Assembly (NCBI RefSeq): GCF_037975245.1
Contig: NC_092579.1
Coordinates: 18,039,678 to 18,103,677 of the forward strand
Direction: 5' to 3'
Source: Apostichopus japonicus
Taxonomy: Eukaryota; Echinodermata; Holothuroidea; Aspidochirotida; Stichopodidae
DNA: 64,000 nt
The translations under genes were made by a program, and so were the position numbers. Positions 1 to 22,507 of the stretch are shown here, one piece after another. The notes under the pieces are model-generated. The model was not told where the DNA came from. It saw only the letters and a program-made list of their open reading frames with translations, and did no database searches. Within the stretch, counting starts at the first letter, position 1. Every line of letters starts with the position of its first letter.

Positions 1-1035
1 GCCAAATAAGCAGAATTTGTAGCAAAGTACTGTACTGTACCTGTAATATATATTGTCATATTTCACAAGAGTATTTTTAACTCATAGAGACAGATATTTT
101 GATTATTTATTTCTTCAATGTTGTTTACATTTTAGACTGTTGAACAGTGGCTTGATAAATTGGACAGATCATTAAATGTTTTGTTTTAGTGTTTTTTCAA
201 TAAAATAAAATACTGTTTTTTTGCAAGCTTTTGGCGCTGTTATTTGACCTCCTAATCAAAGGTTTATTCTATACTAATTAGGTTAAATATAAATTGTTGC
301 TATTGGATTAACAAAATCCTTTTGTGTCAATGATTTGTGTTTCAAGGGATTTAAGGTTTGTTCTGCTTGAACCTTTTATTAATTTACAAGTTTATTAAAT
401 AATTACTATACATAATAATTTATGTTTGATGGTGTTGCTTCATATTTCTTATCTGAGTCGATGGCCACCAATACCAATGAATGGGTGATCGTGATTGGGT
501 AAATAAGTGAGGTTCCTTATCTGACCGAAATTCGGGTAAATATCCACAACGTTCACTAAAACCTCCACAACACAGTCACTGCTGTTTGCACGATTCTTAC
601 CCACTTTTACTCGTTTTAGATATGTTTTTCTTACTTAACTGTGTGTAGCACATCTTCATCATGGACAATATCTTGTGATCATATTTTAAAAATGAATTCA
701 GTGATAAAAGACAACAAATTTTGCCAAAACTTAACACACACAATATGGCAGGGCAGACTTCTAAGTTACCATTCTGTTACATTTGTACCCAACCCGCCCA
801 TCAGCCAGTAAAAACAAACGATAGATACATTCACTTAGTACTATGGTCTAGCTTGATCGCCAGAGCTAAAATACTCTTATTCAGAATTTTAAACTTCAAG
901 TAATTTCAAATAGTTGTGTAGTTGTTATTTGCTACTAAACACTAATCGTTGAAGAAACAAGTAAGTCAAGAAACCTTTTTTTACTTAGCTAGAGCCATTA
1001 TCTGTACGTTATCTACACTATTCAAGAGTAGAACA
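1..1035. other. No gene seen
   Basis: AT-rich sequence with stops in all frames and only short open frames (the longest is about 60 codons and begins with TTG). I see no splice-consistent coding exon, RNA gene or complete repeat here. Confidence 0.6.
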
Positions 1036-1552
1036 ACACATTGACATATACATGATGCAGCTCAGATTTGTGACCCTTATAACGTCTCAGACCAAGATAA
1101 AATAGAAAAAATTCAAAGTAACGCAGCACATTTTGTAACTTGTGATTTCCGTAGGCAATCCAGCCTCACTGGGATTTTAAAGACTTTGAAATGGGAACCC
1201 CTCATAGAAAGACGGAAAAGGGCCAGACTCATGCTTTTTTATCAAATTATAAATGGCCTAGTTGCAGTCCCAAACGAGACTAATCCCTTCTTCAAAACCA
1301 GGGAGACGTGGCCGCTATATATACTCAAATTCCTTGCTTTTCAGTATATATAGTTTCTATCCTAGGACTATAAAAGTCTGGAATACGCAATCCTTGGCCG
1401 ATAAGGAGAGCCATAGTCTTGAGGTGTTTAAAACTAGATTGATTAGCATTGTTTGTTAGTTTTACTAGCACTGCTGCGGTGCTGCCCTGCGTAACAACAT
1501 GCTTGTTGTGATACCCGAGAGGGGTTTTAACAAGTATTTAACAGAAACAGAA
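1036..1552 (+). mobile_element. 3' end of a non-LTR retrotransposon (LINE)
   Basis: Translation gives the C-terminal tail typical of CR1/Jockey/L2-like reverse transcriptases: a segment with DKIEKIQSNAAHFV, then WEPLIERRKRARLMLFYQII and NGLVAVP, then, after a one-base frame change near 1270-1290, SFYPRTIKVWN and EVFKTRL before a stop at about 1459. A short 3' UTR follows and ends in an ACAGAAACAGAA tail near 1540-1552. The upstream reverse transcriptase and endonuclease domains are missing, so this is a dead, 5'-truncated copy. Assignment to LINE is firm; the clade is not resolved. Confidence 0.8.
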
Positions 1553-2161
1553 ATACACTGAAGATTGGTGTGTGCTCACCGGCAAAAATCTGATGACTGC
1601 CGAAAAATATCTTCATCCCGTGCTGCCCCATAGACGTTAACTCGAATTGGGCAAGTGTGATGCAATTCACATATATACCTTAGGCCTAGCCTAATCGTGC
1701 ATCGTTTTATTGTACATCAACCATGGACTCTAGTGTAGAGGTTTGCGAAAAGTTCCCACTTTCATGCGGCCTGACTAGCCTACGCTACGTATCGTATACA
1801 ATTACCAGTAGTAGCATGGACACTTCAAAGTTCGGATACCTAAGCCTTAAAACACCCCAAAACTATATCTATTGGTATAAATCACCTGAAAATATACTTG
1901 ATATGGTGGGAGAAGTGTGTTATATTATGATACACGGCCAAACTTTCTTTCCTGCAAACTGTTTTCACGTTTTATTCCAAGAAGATTGTTCGTGCTTGTG
2001 GAACTGGTATTTCTTTGCTAGAGTATTGTCAAGTTCGGACACCCGGCCCAAAGTGCGGCACTGGTGATAAAATTGGTGGCGCAGTTGCTTTTTCAGTAAT
2101 TGTAACATACTTCATAGATCTACGTCATTTTATTAACAAATATGTAAGTAGGCTACTTACT
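1553..2161. other. No supported gene
   Basis: One 114-codon ATG frame (1723-2067, +) lies here, but it has no recognisable domain, no splice partner and no codon pattern that sets it apart from noncoding DNA. I do not call it a gene. Confidence 0.5.
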
Positions 2162-2698
2162 CAGGGGCGTAGCGAGCGGGGGTGTGGGGGTGGGGGTGTG
2201 GGGGGTGTCACACCCCCCAATAATTTGGTCGCTGTCGGCAAATTTTGGGTCTGTCGGAGGAAAGAGAAGAGAGCGGAAGGGGAAGAAAGAAGGAAAGCTG
2301 AATAGAGAAAAGGAGAACGGGAGCTTCTTCCGTGCCAAATTTGACTTAAAATATGCACCAGATTGCATCTAAGGACGTTTCAAAACTAAAAATTTTCCAA
2401 AGGGGAGGGAGGGGTAGACCCCCTACCCTTAGACCCCTCCCCCATTTCAGTCACCACTTCCAGATCCGTCGGCAAATCAAATTTGACTTAAAATATGCAC
2501 CAGATTGCATCTAACGACGTTTCAAAACTAAAAACTTTCCAAAGGAGAGGGGTAGATTTCTTACCCTTAGACCCCTCCCCCATTTCAGTCACCATTTCCA
2601 GATCCGTCGGCAAATCAAATTTGACTTAAAATATGCACCAGATTGCATCTAAGGACGTTTCAAAACTAAAAAATTTCCAAAGGGGAGGGGGACACCTC
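2162..2698. mobile_element. hAT-like element fragment with internal tandem repeats
   Basis: It opens with CAGGGGCGTAGCGAGCGGG and G-rich sequence, the same style of end as the complete hAT-like elements elsewhere in the window. Inside, a unit of about 140 bp containing ATATGCACCAGATTGCATCT is repeated about two and a half times (starting near 2336, 2477 and 2616). The units share CCAGATCCGTCGGCAAATC and C-rich blocks. No matching right terminal repeat or target duplication is visible, so the right end looks lost near 2698. Confidence 0.55.
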
Positions 2699-5600
2699 CT
2701 AGTACTAGCTGGCATTGTAAAACAGTACCGTAACAGTAAAATTAACTTTATATATCGTAAGTTTCATAACAACATATTCAGAACTTCACGTCAGATCATT
2801 CCGTAACCACCTTTGTATGTGTTGGCCTACAGAAAAAATCCAGTTATTCATTACCCGTTAAATCGATAAACCACACTTTCAAGTATTTCATACTTTCAAA
2901 AGTGTCTAGTTTTATTGAACGCCATCGACTTTTCATACTTTCGGATACATACTGTACTACGCAGTAGTACATGGAACGACGTTATTCAAATTCCTGAATC
3001 GGAATCCATCATCATTTGGACTCAGATGGTCGCATTATTCATTTGTACGTACAGTTTCCTCCGTCATTACTGGATAACTATATTTTTTAAAATAATTGTT
3101 AGACCTATTTCAAGTAGTTTTAAGGCCAACCATTTTGATTTAACAACAAAGTTTGACTTCTCTTCGCAGTGTTTTATGTTTACCTGTTTGTTGGGATTTC
3201 CCCTGATATCCAGGAGCCCCGCCCTGGCACCGTTTGTTACCACATTTTGAGTCAAATGTTTCGGATCACAACTGCCAGTCGAGTTTTTGAATGAATATTT
3301 GAACGAGCCTGACAACACATTCCCCCTTAGTCTATATTTATATCATTAATTAAAGGAGGGTACGTGCCAACAGCTGTTGAAGTTGTGACATGTCTTTCGG
3401 AATAAATTTTCTTAAGTTGGCACGTTTGTTCATTGAATAGCAAAACTTTCCAACGGTAGCCTAAAGTGAAACTGCACAAGTAAAACATATACTTAACAAA
3501 TTCCAGCCTGGAATTGTTCCCACTTTCCATCAAATTCATTAATTTTGGTTAGGCCTTCATCTCGTTTTCTAGTGTTTTAATAGGTGATAGGAGGGAGTTT
3601 CTTCAAATCTGAAGAGCATACGATGCATACGCGTCGCGACTCCTGAATTAAGAACACGAAAAGCCCCCCCCCCCCCGCCCCCAAATCACCAAGTATAGTG
3701 GTTGCGCCCAGCTAATAATAAAATATGTTATGACCAGGGGCGAACCTACGTACACCCCCTAATTTAATCAGGGGATTATTCAATTGCAACAGAATGAAGC
3801 ATAAATATCTGTGTACCGCACCACAATTAATTGCTCCCATTGACTAACACACTAAACTCGTCACTTTCCAAGGCCGATAGAGTATAGGAGTTTTCAACTG
3901 ATATATCCTACCCACCTAGGATAGTTTATAGCTATCATAAAACAGTCAACTTTTACCACCATGACCGTTTAGATTTTGAGCTAGATGAGCTAGAAGAGAG
4001 GAATCTCCTTGTTTCAGGCAAAAAAATTATAAAATCCTCCAGATTTTTAGACCATTCAGTAATTTATTTGATCCTCTTCACCATTCAAGTATAAAAAAGA
4101 ATGGTGATGGCTTAGAAAATTCCTTAAAAAAAAATCAACACAGTGGGTCACTTTAGGGCTATTTTCCGCCGGACAATGGTTAACCTCCCAGGCGGACGTG
4201 CACAACTACTCCAATTGTGCTGTGATACCTAAAGAGGCTATAGTATACTTTTCTATATATTATATCACGGGTAAATACCACTCTAAAAGGAACAGCAATG
4301 ATTCCACGACACACGTATGATATTTGTTATTACGCAGTGATAAGGTATATAAAGTATAAGTGATTATTTGCATAGGTGAAATAGTATGCCATAAAAATAT
4401 GTTACATCAGATATGGGACAAACATTAATGATATAGGCCTACCAATGAAGTATAGTAAGTCATGGTGGTGCACAGTGCGTCATTGCAATATGCGATATCC
4501 TTATGAAGCAACGTTCAATTGGAGAGGGTGAGGGTGGAGGGGGTGGAAGGAGGGGGGCGGGGGGCTGGAAGGAACGTACCGCAGTAGGTATTACAAGGTA
4601 TGACATACAGTTTAAAATATATTTTGAAAAACAGTTTATTTTATATATCCTAAAATTGTTCACGAAATTGGAACACCATAAATTTGTTCAAAGGAAGGAG
4701 CATGTAAAAGTGTTATTTTATCAATTAATGACAGCTGTCTGATCAGATGGAACTACCTACCCCACCCCCCCCCCCTTCCTCGTATTCATCAATGCAAGTA
4801 TTTTGTAGATAAATCACATGTTAGTGTCATTGATATTACTGGTACATGGTACCGTGGCATATCAGTGTTGTCAAAAAAAGGGAAAAAAAAACAACTCAGC
4901 TTCCGAACTAACCTACGGTTTAATAAGAGATTTCGCCCTTCAAATGAACGAAGATCACTAGAAACCGTTTTTTTGGGGGGGGGGCCCGTGGGGGTGGTTG
5001 ATATGTGCTGAATGAACCAAGTGCACGGTAAAGCCTTATTAAGCTATAAACCGTAAGAACCGCTATACATGGCATAGCCACACACAGCAAAACTTAGCAG
5101 TGTATATAGCGTCATTTGTGAAAACGGTTTACCATAGCAAGCTTGACAACACAATAGGCAAAATTGTGTGGTCAAAACTCGCCACCTAACCCACCTATAG
5201 CTTTGTACGATACTACGATTGTACTAACCCTTTTCCTGTTTTCAGAAACAAATGAAATTAGTTAGATGTTTATCTGCAATTAATAACCTTGCGCTCACAG
5301 GCCTACGTTCCGTGACGAGGGTGTAGCAATACAGTATCAGTATACCAAGAGAAATCTGTGGTGTTTGGTTGCGGAACTATATTATATACTATCGTATATA
5401 TAAACCGTGTTTGTAGGTCATTACTTGTCTAGAATGATACGCCGCAGTGAAATAACACAAAATATGAAACTGGCTTAATATTTTATATACCTTATAAAAC
5501 TGTTTACAATACAACTTCATTTTTCATCAATCTTTTTTTGTTGTAACTTTGGAACTGATGAAACTCGAACGATAATTCTGCATTTGAGTTGAAAATGAAT

Positions 5601-6111
5601 TTTGATAGAAGCCATAAACTTCGGATCGTATCAACTTTACGTCCCTTAACTGGGTACTCTGTTAAATCTAATATTATCATACACTAAGACTGTATGATAT
5701 TATTGTCGCAGTAGAAGCCGTAATTGTTTTTGCTTTGTTTACCACGAATTAATAGTATAGTAATGTCATTAGATTTATGTTAGGTACACAGAAAAGAAAA
5801 CACGCGATCGTACATATTTAACGATATATTTATTAATATCACCGTTGTTTGTATCAAGCAAACGAGTCCACGCGTCCTAAATACTACACTGCTGCAAGGT
5901 TTCGTGCGCGCGCATTTTGGCGGTATAACAAGAAATATGTTACAGCGCTATACAAAATCTTCGGTGAATAACTTCGTTAATTGCAATCGGCGATGAGCGC
6001 GCGCACTTGATGCGTAACAACTTAACATTTGCGCGTATATTTGACCATTGGGATGACCAACCTGATGAAACGCGTTGAACGAAATGCGTCACGGAGAGTC
6101 ACTACGAAACA
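2699..6111. other. No gene seen; scattered transposon debris
   Basis: A long gene-free stretch. It contains homopolymeric C or G runs (about 3664-3680, 4761-4775 and 4973-4985) and a fragment at about 3736-3765 that resembles the end of a CAGGGGCG-type element. Open frames are short and unconvincing. The last 250 bases become CpG-rich and are treated as a possible promoter of the gene that follows. Confidence 0.5.
5895..6020 (+). promoter_or_regulatory. Possible CpG-rich promoter with an E2F-like site
   Basis: Unlike the AT-rich surroundings, this segment holds several GCGCGC runs and the motif TTTTGGCGG at 5915-5923, close to the E2F consensus core. It lies about 200 bases before the upstream ORF and 330 before the main ATG at 6249. 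Promoter function is inferred from position and composition; no TATA box or initiator is clear. Confidence 0.3.
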
Positions 6112-6252
6112 ATGGAAACTGCAGATGAAGATGTCCCCTTGACGACAAACCTTCAGTTTGTATCAACAAGCACGACTAAGCAGATCTCTATAGAGTTACG
6201 CAAAGTTTTCGGAAATATTTCCACAGCTATCAAAAGCTATTTAACAAAATGA
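6112..6252 (+). CDS. Upstream ORF overlapping the next start codon (ATGA)
   Basis: This 46-codon frame starts in a very good Kozak context (A at -3, G at +4) and begins METADEDVPL. It ends in a TGA whose first two bases are the last two of the main ATG at 6249, giving the overlap ATGA. It lies wholly within the presumed first exon of the 555-aa gene. It may be a regulatory upstream ORF that limits or couples translation of the main frame, or a small protein in its own right; no family is recognised. It is real as sequence, but translation is inferred. Confidence 0.4.
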   Translation: METADEDVPLTTNLQFVSTSTTKQISIELRKVFGNISTAIKSYLTK

Positions 6253-9072
6253 ACGTTTCATCCGATCTAACTGGAAGGTAAGCTTTAAATTTATTACCAT
6301 TTTGGTTGATTTAGTAAATGAAAAGCTATTTGAGGTTAAAATATTAGCGAAACATCGGTTTACACTACAGTATAAGCTACTACATAGGAATAATGAAAGT
6401 TGACCGAGTGCCGCCAACTCAAAATGCATTCTAGCCCTTAAATGAGGCATAAATCCTAAGAATTTGGGTCCAATTATATATTACGATCATAAGATTAACA
6501 AATTTAAGCCAAAGAAAAAGAAAAAGGCCAGTATGAAATTTGACTGAGGAGGGCAGCCTATAGTAGCAATACATGGTGTCAAATAATACATAATCCTGCA
6601 TATAGATATGTCCTATTGAAAAAAAACAACTTACCTACCAAAATTATTATTTTTCAGTTTGTTTTTGTTCTAACTTAGTATCAAACTATGAGTCATAAGA
6701 GTTATATTAAAACATTAATGATAAAGAAGATTTTATTTTGCTTTGATAACATCTTACGTCAATGGTAACTTATAAATATTATTATATTTACTATTAAATT
6801 TGTATAATTTGATTTCTCCTTGTCATATTCATAAAAAAAAACTGAAGCTTTGTACATTTTAACATTAAATTCATGCACATATTGTTCAAATTGTCAACAA
6901 CAAACAGAAGTATCCTAATCATCATATAGCCCATTAAAATCAACTATAGCTTGTTATTGATATCCGGCAATGCTGGGTGTTTTTTTAGGTTGAGGTACCG
7001 GGAAGGGTGATGGGATGGGCAGTGCTGTCGAGAACCAGGAGGGGCCCTGTGAAAAATATGTCACCGGGACCCTTCCTGAAGTCTCAATATTTCATGAGGT
7101 AAATGATGAGGGTACATATTTTATCCCATGTACCCTCGTTACCCCTAATGGCCCACCCGATCCGACATGGGGCGGAATAACGAAAGACGCTTTCGGTTTT
7201 ATTTCCTGTATCATTCGCAATTTATTTAATATTCCATGATCCTTTCATAAACTGCAGTGTGTTTAAATATAATAATTTATTCACTTGCTTGTTCATTGAA
7301 ACCGCCATGTGCTTCTTACAATATTGTAGTATTTCTACATATTTCCATGTAATATCGGCGTTATACTAACATTAACTAGGGTTTTATTTTAAAGTAAATT
7401 TCAGTTCCTTCGTATTTTCTTGTTTTCCTTCAGATATCTTCCTTTTACATTGAATGGCCCCACCGGTGTCCTTGACCATGTGACAGACACCCCTCTGGCC
7501 CAATTACATCATTCTTTGACCACTAGGGCCGAACCAATCGAGGAAGGACAACGAGAACAGTCCCCTCGGAATACGGAGACTTTTAAACACCATGTCTCCA
7601 GCTGGCCAAAATTTACCAGCAGTCATGACGACCACGTGCAACAATTACCAGTTCCAGCACAAATTCCGCTTAGCGCCATCGATGATCATAAAATCAACGA
7701 CAGCGATGACGAACTCGATGACGCAAGTCCTCTACCGATGGACGATAACACCGGTGAAGAATCATGTTGCAATGATTCGACTTTGGCAAGTATAGCCGAA
7801 GAAGGCCGACTACCCTGGATGCGGACCTCGGTAGACATGGAAGAGGCTGTTGTACCCTGCTGGTCTGAGGAGGCTCACCCCGACATCAGCGATCTCGTCA
7901 GAGCAACAGTTGAGGTAGAATGTGAGGTTAAATCTAAAGTACCTTACGACCGCCGAGACAGGTTTACCTTCCAGAGGTTTCTAGATGATAAACGAATGAG
8001 CAGAGTACCAAAACCAACTCTAAACATTCACAAGGAGGACTCGAATCAAATGTTGATCAACTCTAACGACAAGGAGAAGGTACAGAAACGTGTCCGATTT
8101 GACTTGAGTAAGAACCAAGTCAAGACCGTAAGCCGATATCTGATTGGTCGCAAACAGAGACTTCTTCGTCCGGTTAACAGCAATGATAGCTCACCGGTGC
8201 TCCACGGGAATGCCTTCCAATTCAATGGATATGGTGCATCAGTGAAGGAAATGAAAGGAGTGGTCTTGCCTTCATTACACATGCCATCAAATACGCCCTC
8301 TACTTCAACCCACAGTAAATCGTGTCTATCTTCTCAAAAGAGCAAAGTCCTCGCAAAACGTAAGAAACAGAGAAATGTTCGGGATGTTACAGACGCCACT
8401 GTTGAACGGAATGCCGATGTCGATAAGTCTGGTCCAGCCAATAAACATGGTCTTGTCCATGCTAAACACAAGGATTTAAAGAAACGAGTAAAGAAAGTAA
8501 ATTTGGACAGCGGCACACAGTATGATTCAGACGGTAAGGCAACAGGTGTGCGAGACAACAGAGGTATTGGGAGAGAGGAGAGAAAAGAAGGAAGTTTCGC
8601 TGAAAAACGTGTTTCTAAGAGCAAGAGCCACCGTCGACTGAGATGGACAGAATCTATGACGTCACTCCCCGTAAACAAAAAATCGGAAAAGTTCAATTCG
8701 AAGGAGAAGACAGAACAACAAAGCTGTCAGAGCATCAACGAAACTAGTGAGACAACAATCTCCGAGCAATGCAACGGGCAGAAATTAAGCAGCCGCAGTT
8801 TCCATAGCTACAACGAACTTATCCATGGCGTGCATAAGAATGATAATCTTGCTGATAATCGGAATGAAAAAACACGTCGTAGGAACAGATCAGTCAAGCT
8901 GTCTGCGCATGTTCAGAAGCCTGTTAACTCAGGACGAGATGCGCCTTCTCAAAGTAGCAAGGTGTCGTCTGCCACGAATCAGAACGATGATCTAGGGATG
9001 GAGTCTTGTCTAGCCATCTTTGGACTAATAGTCTGCTTCATGCTCACTTTCGCTCTATTACCTTTGATATAA
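6249..9072 (+). CDS. Unrecognised tail-anchored basic protein with an RVRF motif
   Basis: Two exons: 6249-6277 and 7434-9072, joined across GTAAGC...TTCCTTCAG so that AG+A makes Arg10. The product is 555 aa beginning MNVSSDLTGRYLPF. No family is recognised. Residues 50-170 are acidic and low in complexity (DSDDELDDASPLPMDD). From about 200 on it is rich in Lys, Arg and Ser and likely disordered. KRVRFDL around residues 228-234 fits the RVxF docking motif of protein phosphatase 1. The last 20 residues (about 536-555) are a hydrophobic segment running to the stop, so the protein is probably tail-anchored with its bulk in the cytoplasm or nucleoplasm. The 5' leader carries an upstream ORF and the region above it an E2F-like site, so cell-cycle control is possible but unproven. 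The exon 2 frame is certain; the first exon is well supported by splice sites and frame. Confidence 0.75.
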
Positions 9073-9201
9073 GTTTATTATTGAGAATATCACCACGGCA
9101 ACGAAAACAATCATTGAATGTTAGCTAAACGAGGATCTATGGAGTCATAGAGAATCGTACTGACTTATACATCATTCTGATTGTTGTTTCCAGTTCTGCG
9201 A

Positions 9202-9207
9202 AATAAA
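9202..9207 (+). promoter_or_regulatory. Polyadenylation signal of the 555-aa gene
   Basis: AATAAA about 130 bases after the TAA stop at 9070-9072, a usual distance for a short 3' UTR. Confidence 0.6.
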
Positions 9208-10438
9208 ATATTGCTCTCTGAAATTTGAACATAAATAACGCTTTAGTTTCAATCACTGGTTTACTTTACTCTTCGGTCTACGCATCGTGCACTATTTTTT
9301 AGTCCCACTCTATCTTAATATCAGGTCGAAATCAAGTTCACTTTTATGGCGGAAATCCAAGTTGCTAGGCTAACCGGTGGTCGTTGTTACTTACAATATG
9401 TACATGGCCACAACCAGCATTTTTGAACTCTGGGGGGGGGGGGGGGAGGAGGTTGGATGGATATATTTTGTGGTCAAGGGAGAGGGTTGAAAAATGCTTA
9501 ACCCTCCTGATTTTATTCTGAATTATATGTGGTTGCGCACATGAACATGTATTTAGCATAAGAGAAAATCTCGAGGTTACATTAAATATGGGGTAGGAAC
9601 CAACTTTGAAGGGTACGCATTGGGGGCATAGGCCAATCGAAAAACAGCTCACCATTTTTACGGACGGAACATAGGCCTATCCCCTTTTTACGACCTGTGA
9701 TAAAAACAAAAAGTCCGTTCGAAGAATAGGGACGAAAGGGAGGGAGAAGGGGTGTAGGCGGTAGGATTTCCTCTAACCCTTCCTTACTTCCGCTCGCTAA
9801 TATTTGGAACAAATGGGAGAAGGATCCTAGCGTCCCATCCCCCTTAACCGAAGTCTCGTACGTGCTCAGTAAGGTTGGGAAGGTGTGGGTGGGGGAGGGG
9901 GGGGGACTCCTCTTCTTTGAACATGGTTGCCTCATGTAATTAATGTTTCCTTGGTGAACAAAAGAGCTGCTGTAACCCACAACCAAAACGACAGGAGACA
10001 GGAGATCATTTTCTTTTTACGTTTCGCAATTTTATTGCTTCGATCGAAATTCATGGATGAAAACTTGAAAGTTATAAAAATATAAATCTGATCAGTTAAA
10101 TCACATTAAATAACCGATTGATTGATTATCTCACTCATACTCGATTCTAACATCGAATGTTTTCTATTCCAAAGAAAAGTAAAAGAATAGAAATTTTAGA
10201 GTAAATTATGATAGTTGATGCGTTTAAGAAATAACAAATTTCAATTTGGAAATGAAGAATGACAGAAAGAGATATAAAAATGTTCTTGAAATATGCTAGA
10301 AAAGTAACCATGTAACATAAGAAACGTATAAATAAGAAAAATATGTACAATAGAAATCAATTCATGACTTTTGTATGAACAGAGTCATGAAAAAGACATC
10401 ATGTTTAGTCTCTATAATGATAGCTTATAATTATTAAT
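9208..10438. other. No gene seen between convergent genes
   Basis: This is the gap between the plus-strand 555-aa gene and the 3' end of the minus-strand SLC22 gene. It contains G-runs at about 9432-9447 and 9893-9905 and frames without homology. No complete transposon ends are visible. Confidence 0.5.
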
Positions 10439-10444
10439 TTTATT
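10439..10444 (-). promoter_or_regulatory. Likely polyadenylation signal of the SLC22 gene
   Basis: TTTATT on the plus strand (AATAAA on the minus strand), about 210 bases beyond the SLC22 stop codon. Confidence 0.45.
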
Positions 10445-10655
10445 AAATAATAATACCTTAGGCAATGGTAGTGTAACAACTACATTTTATCTCAATGGGT
10501 TTAAAAAACACCGTTTTACATCAACTGGCATGCAGGTTTGATTTTCAAAATTTCTTCCACAGCTTTGCTTATTTGTTTTTCTTGCTAGGTACACTGGATT
10601 GTGTAAAACTGGAGAATTGCAAGCCAAAGCAATATTTGAAGAGATGGAATATTTC

Positions 10656-20664
<10,009 letters not shown>

Positions 20665-20725
20665 TATGCTTTATGAAAGAAGCTGTACGGTACAAAATGA
20701 AAAGCAGATGAAAATGACATGGAGA

Positions 20726-21118
20726 CAGTGGCGGAGCGTCCATACAGTCAGGGGGCGGATGCCTTCCCCCCCCCCCCCCCCTGACGGACTCAAATGGACT
20801 GCTGGCGCCCTTTTCAGCTCTTTACCACATTTTACTTATTCGCGATTATTGACTTTTTTATTGCGCTCTCATCTACTTATTGACATTTGTCACATTTTGT
20901 TGGTGTAATTTGGCGATGACACCTATTTTTTCTTCGTTTATCTGCAAAGTAGCCAGGCCCGGAAAGGGTCATTTCCGGCGATCTAGGGAGTATCGTTACT
21001 CAAAAAAATTCTGTGCGTTACGCGCCAACCTGTGGTGGCGCTCCGCTTAGATAGTGTCGAAAGCGCCCCTGCAGACCATTTTCGCCCCTCCTGACCAATA
21101 CCCCTAGCTCAGCCACTG
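20726..21118 (+). mobile_element. hAT-like MITE, CAGTGGCGGAGC family, copy 1
   Basis: A complete 393-bp element with ends CAGTGGCGGAGCGTCC and CCTAGCTCAGCCACTG and an exact 8-bp duplication CATGGAGA at 20718-20725 and 21119-21126. It sits about 60 bases upstream of the SLC22 start codon (gene reads minus), so it lies in or next to the 5' UTR or promoter. It contains one copy of the shared hairpin module (about 21011-21055). Confidence 0.92.
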
Positions 21119-21126
21119 CATGGAGA

Positions 21127-22162
21127 TGGAGGTGTGGCGTAAGAGGGTGGGGGGGGGGGGTAAAGGTAATGAGGAAGCGAGGACCGAATATCTTTGCGTC
21201 CTGTAATAGTCAGAAGGGAATAACAATGAAATATGTAATTGCCTATTTATCAATAATTCCAGTGACAATCTCCCCACGTAGTGAGGCTGCAGGCAAAATA
21301 AAATGCGGGTGTACTCGGCAAGGAGTGTAATTGATATATTAAATTTGTATCTCTGTGTATCTCATGATAATCTACTTGTATAATCTACTTTGTATCTACG
21401 TTGTAATCTACTTTGTATCTCATGATAATCTACTTGCTAAAGAAAAACGTCGCATATCTGCTTTATTTGAATTTCAATTTGAACCCGATGGAAGGAAAGT
21501 AGAGTACGAAACTCTCGAGGGATCTTACGAAAGAGCGTCGTCGGTGTTCTCGAGGTCTCAGCCTTCATTGATGCATGGCAAACATATTCCATGGCATCAA
21601 ATGAGCTGATCTAGAACGATGAACTTACATAAATACCAGAACGAGGAACGGGGAGAGGGGGGTGGGGGGTGGGGGTGTTGGTGATGGTTGGACAATTCAT
21701 GCATCTGGCACACACATATTGTATATACGTCCTCTCAAGGTTTGACAACCTCACTAAAAAATATAGAGCATCAAATTACGTCACGCACGCGCAGACGTAT
21801 CAAGGATCAAAAAATTGTCCACGATGTATAATAGTTCGCTTTATACTAATCCTATTCTTCTTCGTCTCTCTTATTGTTGTTCTGTCTGGTCTGGAACTTT
21901 TCCTAGCTTTTTATCCTCTTACAGAGAGCAGTGACACATCATTTTCTGTTCCTCGTAGCATACAGTACAAGTCATTTATTCGCCTCTCTGAACATATTAC
22001 TTCAGCTTAACGAGTCTTATTATTTTTTTGAATACTCTTACCGCCCGATAATGATAATCTTTTCCCTAGTTCTTCGGAACACTGATCACATGCAACAGTA
22101 TATGCGGCTGGTTAAATTTTTTTATGTTGATCTTTATATGGGTATGTCCTACAGGTTTACAG
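21127..22162. other. No gene seen upstream of SLC22
   Basis: It contains a G-run near 21149, small local repeats of AATCTACTTTGTATCT around 21366-21432 and GT-rich sequence near 21660-21680. Open frames there (for example 21669-22010) have no recognisable domains. Confidence 0.5.
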
Positions 22163-22507
22163 TTAAAGGCATTGAAGACTCGCCCTAAACCGCGTGCCGC
22201 GCTCTAAAAAAGTTAACTTTCCGTTGCTTGCAAGTGAAGTTTTCTTGTTGTCGCTGCAAAATGCAGACAGTAATGAAACGTACCTTGTTTATGTCCATCG
22301 CTGCTATGTACACTGTGTTGTGGGTATTGACCGTAGCTGTGTGTATTGACTTTACAATAGTGTCTAATTACCGACGGTATAGCAAGCTTTGTGTGTATTT
22401 TCTGGGATCGACGCTGGTGTCTAACACTTCTGTTACACCTCATTCGAAACTAGGTCAGGTTACCGGCATGAGACGTTTCTTTGTGCGCGAGTCTTCACAC
22501 CCTTTAA
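22163..22507. mobile_element. TTAA-flanked MITE
   Basis: TTAA followed by AGGCATTGAAGACTCGCCC on the left; on the right, GCGCGAGTCTTCACACCCT followed by TTAA. The ends are imperfect inverted repeats (about 14 of 19 matches). TTAA flanks fit a piggyBac-type target site, but the termini do not closely match a piggyBac consensus I know, so the superfamily is open. The 116-codon frame inside (22228-22578) is not a recognised protein. Confidence 0.6.

Noticed and set aside
1723-2067. 114-codon frame as a small gene
   Set aside because: No domain, no conserved pattern and no promoter or splice context.
7015-7239. 74-codon ATG frame inside the intron of the 555-aa gene
   Set aside because: No homology, and it lies between a well-supported donor and acceptor; no splice sites join it to the gene in frame.
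8046-8696. Minus-strand frames of 78 and 120 codons
   Set aside because: Antisense shadows of the long plus-strand exon.
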